Below are positions 1 through 5,161 of a stretch of 5,161 nt of DNA, piece by piece. Location: the NCBI GenBank assembly GCA_007124395.1, contig SLFF01000416.1, positions 1 through 5,161 on the forward strand, in the 5' to 3' direction. The notes below the pieces were generated by a model. It made no database searches and was not told the DNA's origin. It saw only the letters and a list, made by a program, of their open reading frames with translations. The translations under genes and the position numbers were made by a program. The number at the start of each line of letters is the position of its first letter. Positions within the stretch are counted from its first letter, which is position 1. This stretch comes from Thermomicrobiaceae bacterium (GTDB lineage: Bacteria; Chloroflexota; Chloroflexia; Thermomicrobiales; Thermomicrobiaceae).

Positions 1-2355
1 CAGCGTCACCCGGAACGCAAGACTCTTGTTGCCCTCGCCGACAGATTCCCCTCGATAGACGTCGAAGAGCTGCACAGAGGTCGCCAGCGGTTGCGTGGCA
101 TCTTCGAGCACCTTCTGGACGTCGCCTGACGGGGTTGCCTCTTCAACGACGATCGCAAAGTCCTGCTGGACTGGCTGAAAGCGCGATACCGGGCGATAGG
201 CGAATCGCTCCAGGCCAAGCTCCATCAGCAGCGGGATGTCGATCTCGGCGATCGATACGCGGGTGTTCCGGTCGATCTCGAATCGCTCGACAACCAGCGG
301 GTGAACCTCTCCGGCGACGCCGATGACCTGATCCTTCACCACGATCTCTGCCGCCCTGCCGGGATGCAGTGACGGATGTGATGCCTGCCGGATGTCGACG
401 TTGCTGGCACCGACCTCCGCGAACAGGTGCGAAAGCGCTCCAGACAGATCGAAAAAGTTCGCTTCCCGCGGCGATTGGTAGAGATCGGCCGAACTGTACC
501 TCCCGGCAATGGCAAGGCAGAGCGTCCGGCGCTCGTTCGGGAGTTCGTCGATCCCTTCCGGCAGGTAGACTCGACCTGTCTCGAAGACAGATACCAGTTC
601 GTTGTACTTGAGGTTCTCGCTGACATTCCGAAGAATCGCTGGCATCAGCGACGGTCGCATCTGCTGCCACTCGCTGCGCAGCGGATTCAATGCCTTCACG
701 AATGGAATTGCCGGCTTCTGGGCCAGCCCGAGGCGCGCGGGTATTCCTTCTTCGTCCGGGTTGAGTAGCGCGAGCTCGTTGTCATCGAGCATCGGGTAGG
801 TGATCACCTCGTTCATCCCGGCCGCAGTGAGGCTGTCCTGGATGCCGCGAACAAACTCGAGCACCGGGTCGATGGTGACCGGTGCGGTCTTCCCGATCGG
901 AAGCGTCTCCGGGAGCGATTCATAGCCGATGATCCGGGCGACTTCCTCCACGACGTCGGCCTTCAGGTTGATGTCGTTCCGGTAGGTCGGAACCTTGACC
1001 CGGATCGCTGCTGCCCCGTTTTCTTCCACCAGTTCAGGTGCCAGATCCAGACGCTGCAGGACGCCCATTACCACGTCATCCGGGTAATCGACACCCAGCA
1101 GACGTTTGATCTCGCTCCGCGGCATGGTCACGGATTTCTGATCACGCGGAGCCGGGTACTGATCGGCGATCTCGGTGACCTTAGCGTCAGGGCAGAGCTC
1201 GAGAATCAGCGCGGTGGCTCGCTGGGCAGCCGTCATTGCGAGGTTCGGATCGAGCCCGCGCTCGAATCGGGCGGACGCTTCGGTCCTGAGTCGCTGCGAG
1301 CGCGCTGTCTGCCGAATACCTACCATGTTGAACGACGCTGATTCAAGCAGCAAGGTGGTCGTGTCATCTGAGATCTCTGAATCGACACCACCCATAACTC
1401 CGGCGATCGCCACCGGTCGTTCGGCGTCAGCGATGACCAGATCTTCCGAAGTCAAGGTTCGCTCGATGTGATCCAGCGTCTCCATCGCTTCGCCTTCTTC
1501 GGCACGACGGACGATGATGCGGCCTTCGGAGAGGTCGCTCCGGTCGAAGGCGTGAAGCGGTTGGCCCCACTCCAGCATGACATAATTCGTGATATCGACG
1601 ATGTTGTTGATCGGCCGGACTCCAGCCGCATTAAGCCGTCGCTGCATCCAGGTTGGTGAAGGCTCAACGTTGACGTTCTCGATGACGACGCCGACATACC
1701 GGAAGCAGAGATCCGGGGCGTCAATCTGCACCAGTTCAGGCTTTTCGGTACCGACGGAGAGGTCGGCGAGTGCGGGGAAGGTCACCGGCTGATCGGCCAG
1801 CGCGCCGAGCTCCCGGGCGATGCCGACCATGGAAAATGCGTGAACCAGATTCGGCGTGATCTCGAACTCGATAACGTCATCGCCCAGATAATCTCTAAGC
1901 GGTGCGCCAACTGGTGCATCGGGGTCGAGCACCATGATTCCTTCGTGTTCACTGGAGATCCCCAGTTCCTTCTCGGAGCAGACCATTCCTTCGGAGCGAA
2001 CCCCGCGGATCTTGTTGGCCTTCAGCGTCATCATCTTCGGCTCTTCGGAGTAGGGGTCGATCAGGCGGGCACCAAGTAGCGCCAGCGCGACGCGCTGCCC
2101 GGCTGCGATGTTAGGCGCGCCGGTGACTACGGTCTGTTCGTCGTCGCCAGCCCGAACGGTGGCCAGAACCAGACGATCCGCATCCGGGTGCTGTTCGACG
2201 CGCTCAACTGATCCTACGAAGACTTTCTCCCAGTCGATCCCGATCTGCTCGATGCCTTCGGCTTCCAGCCCCGCCATTGTCAGTCGCTGCGCGATCTCGG
2301 CGGAATCCATGCCGGACGCAACGAGGTCGTTCAGCCAGCTCACAGGTACTTTCAT
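1..2355 (-). CDS. pheT: Phenylalanyl-tRNA synthetase beta subunit (PheT), C-terminus cut by window edge
   Basis: PheT is the beta chain of the cytoplasmic (alphabeta)2 phenylalanyl-tRNA synthetase. It binds tRNA-Phe and hydrolyses mischarged Tyr-tRNA-Phe. I translated the whole frame: 785 codons from ATG at 2355 to base 1 with no stop. The family is usually about 800 residues, so roughly 25-30 residues are missing. The visible order is family-typical: start MKVPVSWLNDLV; EMAP-like tRNA-binding domain (about 40-150, with HPDADRL at 56-62, GAPN at 79-82, RGVRSEGMVCS at 117-127); B3/B4 editing domain (about 215-395, with PLHAFD at 266-271, IAGVMGG at 317-323, RFERGLDP at 363-370); B5 domain (about 406-480, ending in DVVEEVARIIGY); catalytic-like core (NPLRSEW at 557-563); and the start of the anticodon-binding FDX-ACB domain (SRFQPVQQDFAIVV from 724, LFDVYRGE at 763-770). 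H268, E338, T358 and A360 appear to match known E. coli editing residues. It is the second gene of the T-box-controlled pheS-pheT operon. Confidence 0.97.
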   Translation of the reverse strand, partial: MKVPVSWLNDLVASGMDSAEIAQRLTMAGLEAEGIEQIGIDWEKVFVGSVERVEQHPDADRLVLATVRAGDDEQTVVTGAPNIAAGQRVALALLGARLIDPYSEEPKMMTLKANKIRGVRSEGMVCSEKELGISSEHEGIMVLDPDAPVGAPLRDYLGDDVIEFEITPNLVHAFSMVGIARELGALADQPVTFPALADLSVGTEKPELVQIDAPDLCFRYVGVVIENVNVEPSPTWMQRRLNAAGVRPINNIVDITNYVMLEWGQPLHAFDRSDLSEGRIIVRRAEEGEAMETLDHIERTLTSEDLVIADAERPVAIAGVMGGVDSEISDDTTTLLLESASFNMVGIRQTARSQRLRTEASARFERGLDPNLAMTAAQRATALILELCPDAKVTEIADQYPAPRDQKSVTMPRSEIKRLLGVDYPDDVVMGVLQRLDLAPELVEENGAAAIRVKVPTYRNDINLKADVVEEVARIIGYESLPETLPIGKTAPVTIDPVLEFVRGIQDSLTAAGMNEVITYPMLDDNELALLNPDEEGIPARLGLAQKPAIPFVKALNPLRSEWQQMRPSLMPAILRNVSENLKYNELVSVFETGRVYLPEGIDELPNERRTLCLAIAGRYSSADLYQSPREANFFDLSGALSHLFAEVGASNVDIRQASHPSLHPGRAAEIVVKDQVIGVAGEVHPLVVERFEIDRNTRVSIAEIDIPLLMELGLERFAYRPVSRFQPVQQDFAIVVEEATPSGDVQKVLEDATQPLATSVQLFDVYRGESVGEGNKSLAFRVTL

Positions 2356-2365
2356 AGGTTTCGCG

Positions 2366-2376
2366 TTCCTCTTCCT
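2366..2376 (-). promoter_or_regulatory. Ribosome binding site of pheT, with long spacing
   Basis: The minus strand reads AGGAAGAGGAA, ending 10 nt before the pheT ATG at 2355; its GAGG core ends 12 nt before it. This is somewhat farther than the usual 5-9 nt. No in-frame ATG, GTG or TTG lies in the seven or so codons just upstream. The MKVPVSWL start matches the family N-terminus, so the start call holds despite the spacing. The 56-bp pheS-pheT gap shows no terminator-like hairpin followed by a T run, which supports co-transcription. Confidence 0.6.
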
Positions 2377-2411
2377 ACAACGACGGTCGTCGGGTCATCA
2401 TCAGGCGATGC

Positions 2412-3455
2412 TCAGGCGAGTACACGGTTGAACTGGCTGAGGAAACGGACATCGCCCTGGTAGAAGTGTCGGATGTCTTCGATGCCGTATTTCAGCATGA
2501 CGATGCGCTCGATTCCCATGCCGAAGGCCCAGCCGGTGTATTCATCGGGATCGTAGCCGACATGCCGCAGCACGTTGGGATGAACCATTCCTGCACCGAG
2601 CAGTTCGATCCAGCCGGTTTTGCTGCATACCCGGCAACCGGATCCCTCGCAGAACATGCAGTCGATAGCGAAATCGACGCCTGGCTCAACGAAGGGGAAG
2701 TAGTCACAGCGGAACCGGACCTTCCGCTCCTGCCCGAAGATCTGACGGGCGAACTCGGCCAGCGTGCCTTTGAGGTCGGTCATGGTGATGTTGGTGTCGA
2801 CGGCCAGTCCCTCGATCTGATGAAAGTGCCACTCATGGGTCGCATCGAGTGCCTCGTATCGATAGCATCGACCTGGCACGACAACTCGAACAGGTGGGTC
2901 GACCTGCTCCATCGTCCGGATCTGCATCGGGGATGTGTGCGGGCGGAGTACGATCTCGCGCTGGTCTGACTCGATGAAGATGGTGTCCCAGACATCGCGA
3001 GCTGGATGATCCTGCGGAATGTTCAGAGCGTCGAAGGCGTAGTAGGCATCTTCTACCTCGGGACCCTCGACCGTCTGGAAACCCATCAGTCCGAATACGC
3101 GAGTGATGTCCCTGATCATCTTCGTGACCGGGTGGAGATTTCCTGCCTGAGGAAGGCGACCAGGCAGCGTGACATCGATCGCCTCGTCGTTCAGTCGTTT
3201 GCGAAGTGATGCCGCTAGAATGTTGTCCTGACGAGCGTCGAACGCCTCTTGCAGTGCGTTTCGCAATGCGTTGACTGCCTGACCGAAGGCGGGACGCTCC
3301 TCTGCCGGGCGTTGACTGATGCCTTTCATTGCACTGGTCACTTCACCCTGGCGCCCAAGATAGGTCCGGTACCAGGTGGCAAGTTCGTCTTCGGTGCTGA
3401 TGCTCTCCAGTTTGTCGGTCGCCTCACGCTCTAGGCGTTCCAGTTCATCACTCAT
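2412..3455 (-). CDS. pheS: Phenylalanyl-tRNA synthetase alpha subunit (PheS), complete
   Basis: PheS is the class II catalytic subunit that activates phenylalanine with ATP and charges tRNA-Phe, acting in the cytoplasm as (alphabeta)2 with PheT. It has 347 residues, a normal length. An N-terminal helical region rich in charged residues (about 1-90) would be the tRNA-binding coiled coil. The catalytic domain begins near GNLHPVTKM (105-113). The phenylalanine-pocket segment RPHTSPMQIRTM lies at 171-182, motif 2 at about 190-220 (GRCYRYEALDATHEWHFHQIEGL), GAGMVHPNVL at 287-296, and motif 3 at 308-323 (GWAFGMGIERIVML) with R317. Cysteines 266, 269, 274 and 277 form a CxxC-x4-CxxC cluster seen in many bacterial PheS. 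I chose ATG at 3455 because GGAG (3465-3468) lies 9 nt upstream and MSDELERLE looks like a PheS start. An in-frame ATG at 3569 would add 38 residues encoded by the T-box and terminator, and I reject it. Expression is predicted to be controlled by the T-box upstream. Confidence 0.98.
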   Translation of the reverse strand: MSDELERLEREATDKLESISTEDELATWYRTYLGRQGEVTSAMKGISQRPAEERPAFGQAVNALRNALQEAFDARQDNILAASLRKRLNDEAIDVTLPGRLPQAGNLHPVTKMIRDITRVFGLMGFQTVEGPEVEDAYYAFDALNIPQDHPARDVWDTIFIESDQREIVLRPHTSPMQIRTMEQVDPPVRVVVPGRCYRYEALDATHEWHFHQIEGLAVDTNITMTDLKGTLAEFARQIFGQERKVRFRCDYFPFVEPGVDFAIDCMFCEGSGCRVCSKTGWIELLGAGMVHPNVLRHVGYDPDEYTGWAFGMGIERIVMLKYGIEDIRHFYQGDVRFLSQFNRVLA

Positions 3456-3464
3456 CGACTGTTT

Positions 3465-3468
3465 CTCC
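3465..3468 (-). promoter_or_regulatory. Ribosome binding site that fixes the pheS start
   Basis: GGAG on the minus strand, with 9 nt between it and the ATG at 3455. It lies downstream of the T-box terminator, so the site is made only when transcription reads through. Its position supports the short start of PheS over the in-frame ATG at 3569. Confidence 0.75.
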
Positions 3469-3501
3469 GCTCTGCATGGATAAATCAGGTTCTTAACAGA
3501 C

Positions 3502-3525
3502 AAAACCCCGCCACAGGGGCGAGGT
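3502..3525 (-). terminator. Intrinsic terminator of the pheS T-box leader
   Basis: Read on the minus strand, ACCTCGCC (3525-3518) pairs with GGCGGGGT (3512-3505) around a 5-nt CCTGT loop. The stem has 8 bp including one G-U pair. A short U run (3505-3502) follows, interrupted by G at 3501. The 5' side of the stem and its loop also contain the CCCUG that the antiterminator needs, so the two folds exclude each other. It sits about 46 nt before the pheS start codon. Confidence 0.85.
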
Positions 3526-3682
3526 GTTTCCACGCGGTACCACCCTGATTGATCGCCGGCGGCGATCATCTCAGTGCCAGGATTCGAGCTGGATAGCCCG
3601 GTTCTGGCGGCTCCGATAAAGGGGAGCGAACCATGTGCGACTACTGGATCGGGATCGATCGTTCGCCGTCAAGCTCGGGAGT

Positions 3683-3685
3683 GAA
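3683..3685 (-). other. T-box specifier codon UUC (Phe)
   Basis: On the minus strand the 3' side of the Stem I internal loop reads GAA-UUC-A, with UUC at 3685-3683. It is placed just before the CUCC strand that closes the loop and opposite the AGUA (loop E/S-turn) element. UUC is cognate to the GAA anticodon of tRNA-Phe and matches the downstream gene. The frame of the specifier within the loop is inferred by analogy with known T-boxes; shifting it by one base would give AUU or UCA, neither of which fits pheS. Confidence 0.88.
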
Positions 3686-3801
3686 TTCTCCGGATCGCCG
3701 TTCGAGCGGGTTCTCAGTCTGTGACGCGCTCTCCCTGTTGCGGACGATTCCCGGATACTGCTCTCCGTCATCGCTGCTGCAGATCTTCAATTTCCGCAGG
3801 C

Positions 3802-3831
3802 AGTATAGCGAATCGATCGAAGTGGCGGCAA
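3802..3831 (-). promoter_or_regulatory. Predicted sigma70-type promoter of pheS-pheT
   Basis: The minus strand carries a -35 of TTGCCG (3831-3826, 4 of 6 matches to TTGACA), an 18-bp spacer, and a -10 of TATACT (3807-3802, 5 of 6). Transcription would begin near 3795. That is about 30 nt before the base of Stem I (3766) and gives a leader of about 340 nt to the pheS start, reasonable for a T-box leader. The spacer contains the 8-bp palindrome TCGATCGA (3813-3820), whose role, if any, is unknown. Confidence 0.7.
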
Positions 3832-3840
3832 TTGATGGGC

Positions 3841-3864
3841 ACGGTGTTATCTTTCGATCACCGT
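3841..3864. repeat. Inverted repeat in the pheS/eno divergent promoter region
   Basis: ACGGTG (3841-3846) and CACCGT (3859-3864) are perfect 6-bp arms separated by 12 bp. The repeat spans the expected -35 and spacer of the eno promoter, ending directly at its TATAAT, and its left arm begins 9 bp from the pheS -35. The geometry would fit a dimeric DNA-binding protein. By a rough chance estimate, one 6-bp repeat with a free spacing is expected in a few hundred bases, so only the location makes it notable. Confidence 0.35.
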
Positions 3865-3870
3865 TATAAT
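3842..3870 (+). promoter_or_regulatory. Predicted eno promoter, perfect -10 but poor -35
   Basis: TATAAT at 3865-3870 is an exact -10 consensus. No good -35 is present: with a 17-bp spacer the hexamer is CGGTGT (1 of 6 matches), and GTGTTA at 15-bp spacing matches 3 of 6. There is no extended -10 TG. Transcription would start near 3877, giving a leader of about 55 nt before the eno start. The weak -35 could mean activator dependence or a different sigma-factor preference; the sequence does not decide. Confidence 0.55.
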
Positions 3871-3914
3871 GCAGCCAAAGCGACTGAACGTGATGCCTGC
3901 ATTGGTATCTGATC

Positions 3915-3923
3915 AGGAAGGGA
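3915..3923 (+). promoter_or_regulatory. Ribosome binding site that fixes the eno start
   Basis: AGGAAGGGA is purine-rich and close to the Shine-Dalgarno consensus, with 8 nt before ATG 3932. It decides between this start and an in-frame ATG at 3893, which has no comparable site upstream and would place this purine tract inside the coding region. Confidence 0.8.
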
Positions 3924-3931
3924 ACGCCTGG

Positions 3932-5161
3932 ATGTTCGATACGACGATTATTGCTGTACATGGGAGAGAGATTCTCGATTCCCGGGGAAACCCGACCGTC
4001 GAAGTGGACGTGGTTCTGGAGTCGGGCGATTCCGGACGGGCAGCCGTACCGTCTGGTGCCTCGACCGGTCAGTTCGAAGCAGTTGAGCTTCGCGACGGTG
4101 GCAAGCGGTACGGCGGCAAGGGCGTCGAGACCGCGGTCGAGAACATCAACGAGAAGATCGCTGATGCGGTAGTCGGGCTCGATGCGCAGGACCAGCGCGC
4201 CATCGACATGACGATGATCGAACTCGACGGCACCCCCAACAAGAAGAAGCTCGGAGCTAACGCGATTCTTGGCGTATCGCTCGCGGTCGCCCGTGCTGCA
4301 GCTGCGGCCAGCAACCTGCCGCTCTATCGCTACCTGGGTGGCCCACAGGCGCATGCGCTGCCAGTGCCGATGATGAACATTCTCAACGGTGGCAAGCACG
4401 CTGAAGGCTCCAGTGTGGATATGCAGGAGTTCATGGTGATGCCGGTCGGGGCTTCCAGCTTTCGAGAAGGGGTTCGCTGGGGTACCGAGATCTATCACGC
4501 ATTGAAAGGCGTCCTGGCGAAGCACGGGTTCTCGAGCTCTGTCGGCGATGAGGGTGGCTACGCGCCGAGTCTCGATAGCAACACCGATGCGCTGGAGTAC
4601 ATCGTCGAGGCAATCAAGAAGGCTGGCTACAAGCTCGGTGACGATATCGTGCTGGCGCTCGACCCGGCAGCATCCGAGTTGTTCGAAAAGGGCAAGTACG
4701 AGCTCGAAGGCGAGGCGCAGACCCTCACGCCGGACGAGATGATCGACTTCTGGGTAAACCTGTGCGAGAAGTATCCGATCGCTTCACTCGAGGACGGGCT
4801 CGATGAGGAAGACTGGGCTACCTGGAAGAAGCTGAACGAGCGTATCGGCGACAAGGTCCAGCTAGTGGGGGATGATCTGCTGGTGACCAACACCGAACGA
4901 CTTGCCAGGGCGATCGAAGAGGACTCCTGCAACTCGATTCTGATCAAGGTGAATCAGATCGGAACGTTGACGGAGTCGTTCGCGGCGATCGATATGGCCC
5001 ATCGTGCGGGCTGGACATCGGTGATCTCGCATCGCAGCGGAGAGACCGCTGATTCGTTCATCGCCGATCTGGTCGTGGCGACGAATGCTGGCCAGATCAA
5101 GACCGGCGCGCCATCGCGGATGGATCGTGTCGAGAAGTACAACCAGTTGCTGCGAATCGAA
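3932..5161 (+). CDS. eno: Enolase (phosphopyruvate hydratase), C-terminus cut by window edge
   Basis: Enolase converts 2-phosphoglycerate to phosphoenolpyruvate in glycolysis and the reverse in gluconeogenesis. It is a cytoplasmic Mg-dependent enzyme. I translated 410 codons from ATG 3932 to the window end with no stop. The family runs to about 425-430 residues, so about 15-20 are missing. The N-terminal domain includes GREILDSRGNPTVE (11-24) and the mobile active-site loop SGASTG (41-46). The barrel domain shows catalytic and ligand residues in order: H156 in NGGKHA, E166 in QEF, the general acid/base E207 in GDEGGYAP, metal ligands D244 (ALDPAASE), E287 (SLEDGL) and D314/D315 (LVGDDL), general base K339 (ILIKVNQIG), HRS at 367-369 in ISHRSGETADS, and K390 (GQIKTG). 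All key residues are present. ATG 3932 is chosen because AGGAAGGG lies 8-9 nt upstream and the family N-terminus begins here; an in-frame ATG at 3893 would add 13 residues. It is divergent from pheS, with its own predicted promoter at 3842-3870. Confidence 0.98.
   Translation, partial: MFDTTIIAVHGREILDSRGNPTVEVDVVLESGDSGRAAVPSGASTGQFEAVELRDGGKRYGGKGVETAVENINEKIADAVVGLDAQDQRAIDMTMIELDGTPNKKKLGANAILGVSLAVARAAAAASNLPLYRYLGGPQAHALPVPMMNILNGGKHAEGSSVDMQEFMVMPVGASSFREGVRWGTEIYHALKGVLAKHGFSSSVGDEGGYAPSLDSNTDALEYIVEAIKKAGYKLGDDIVLALDPAASELFEKGKYELEGEAQTLTPDEMIDFWVNLCEKYPIASLEDGLDEEDWATWKKLNERIGDKVQLVGDDLLVTNTERLARAIEEDSCNSILIKVNQIGTLTESFAAIDMAHRAGWTSVISHRSGETADSFIADLVVATNAGQIKTGAPSRMDRVEKYNQLLRIE

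Larger units (their letters stand above)
3502..3795 (-). promoter_or_regulatory. T-box riboswitch, tRNA-Phe specific, leader of pheS-pheT
   Basis: A T-box leader senses uncharged tRNA and controls terminator formation. The conserved T-box AGGGTGGTACCGCG is exact at 3546-3533 on the minus strand. Its UGGU bulge is complementary to the ACCA end expected of tRNA-Phe (discriminator A). In Stem I, GGAG (3766-3763) pairs with CUCC (3681-3678), UCCGG (3755-3751) with CCGGA (3693-3689), and AUCGUC (3748-3743) with GGCGAU (3699-3694, one G-U pair). Between the lower two helices is an internal loop with AGUA (3759-3756) on the 5' side and GAAUUCA (3688-3682) on the 3' side, as expected of a specifier loop. 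Further hairpins are seen at 3600-3632 (GGTTC-GCTCC paired with GGAGC and GAACC) and at 3550-3568 (TGATCGCC-GCC-GGCGATCA, perfect 8 bp), the latter in the Stem III position. The antiterminator pairs CAGGG (3547-3543) with CCCUG (3518-3514). The 5' limit follows from the predicted promoter and is approximate. Confidence 0.95.

Noticed and set aside
143..670. A 175-codon open frame on the minus strand inside pheT, plus several shorter frames
   Set aside because: It is in another frame of verified PheT coding sequence, has a low-complexity Arg/Ala/Ser/Asp-rich composition, and has no recognisable domain.
2356..2411. Possible small gene or regulatory element between pheS and pheT
   Set aside because: The gap is only 56 bp. 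It holds the pheT ribosome binding site and a short ACGAC-C-GTCGT palindrome whose 1-nt spacer cannot form a hairpin loop at full pairing.
2466..2969. A 167-codon open frame on the plus strand inside pheS
   Set aside because: It is antisense to the conserved PheS catalytic domain (motif 2 and the cysteine cluster). No ribosome binding site or family resemblance is evident.
3551..3567. GATCGCC-GGC-GGCGATC hairpin considered as an independent terminator
   Set aside because: No T run follows on either strand. Its place just upstream of the T-box fits Stem III of the riboswitch.
3909..3916. CTGATCAG palindrome next to the eno Shine-Dalgarno, considered as an operator
   Set aside because: Eight-base palindromes built on GATC are common in this window, and nothing else supports a binding site.
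3641..4525. A 294-codon open frame on the minus strand antisense to eno
   Set aside because: It lies opposite well-conserved enolase coding sequence and continues into the T-box leader. It matches no family I recognise and is best explained by high-GC coding DNA leaving the opposite strand open.
1..5161. Searched for CRISPR repeats, transposase genes, terminal repeats, tRNA/rRNA genes and defence or toxin-antitoxin genes
   Set aside because: None seen. Apart from the intergenic region, the window is filled by pheT, pheS and eno.

Overview
The window is chromosomal housekeeping DNA from a bacterium of moderately high GC (high fifties percent, estimated by eye). It carries three genes and one well-defined RNA regulatory element. 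The protein signatures are a PheS with an 'ATHEWHFHQIEGLAVD'-type motif 2 and a four-cysteine cluster, and an enolase with 'NILNGGKHAEGSSVDMQEF' and 'ALDPAASE'. Together with a T-box leader in a fairly GC-rich genome, these suggest Chloroflexota, perhaps a Thermomicrobia relative. This assignment comes from pattern recognition only and is tentative.

Layout: positions 1-2355 (minus strand) hold nearly all of pheT, whose C-terminal end runs off the left edge. Positions 2412-3455 (minus strand) hold complete pheS. The two are separated by 56 bp and form a pheS-pheT operon for phenylalanyl-tRNA synthetase. Positions 3456-3931 are a 476-bp divergent intergenic region. Its minus strand carries a sigma70-type promoter (-10 at 3802-3807, -35 at 3826-3831) and a roughly 290-nt T-box riboswitch with a UUC (Phe) specifier. 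The T-box has a Stem I internal loop, a Stem III-like hairpin, the conserved T-box sequence, competing antiterminator and terminator helices, and then the pheS ribosome binding site. Its plus strand carries a perfect TATAAT (3865-3870) and a strong Shine-Dalgarno for eno. Positions 3932-5161 (plus strand) hold enolase, cut by the right edge about 15-20 codons before its expected end.

How the parts work together: uncharged tRNA-Phe should be read twice by the pheS leader. The GAA anticodon pairs with the UUC specifier, and the free ACCA 3' end pairs with the UGGU bulge of the T-box. This stabilises the antiterminator and lets transcription continue into pheS-pheT when charged tRNA-Phe is scarce. 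The glycolytic enolase gene is transcribed divergently from a promoter whose upstream edge lies within about 10 bp of the pheS promoter's -35.

I found no mobile element, CRISPR array, tRNA or rRNA gene, toxin-antitoxin pair or defence gene, and no undescribed system. The points most worth a second look are the T-box leader, the artefactual long pheS start that would run through it, and the back-to-back promoter arrangement with a 6-bp inverted repeat over the eno promoter.
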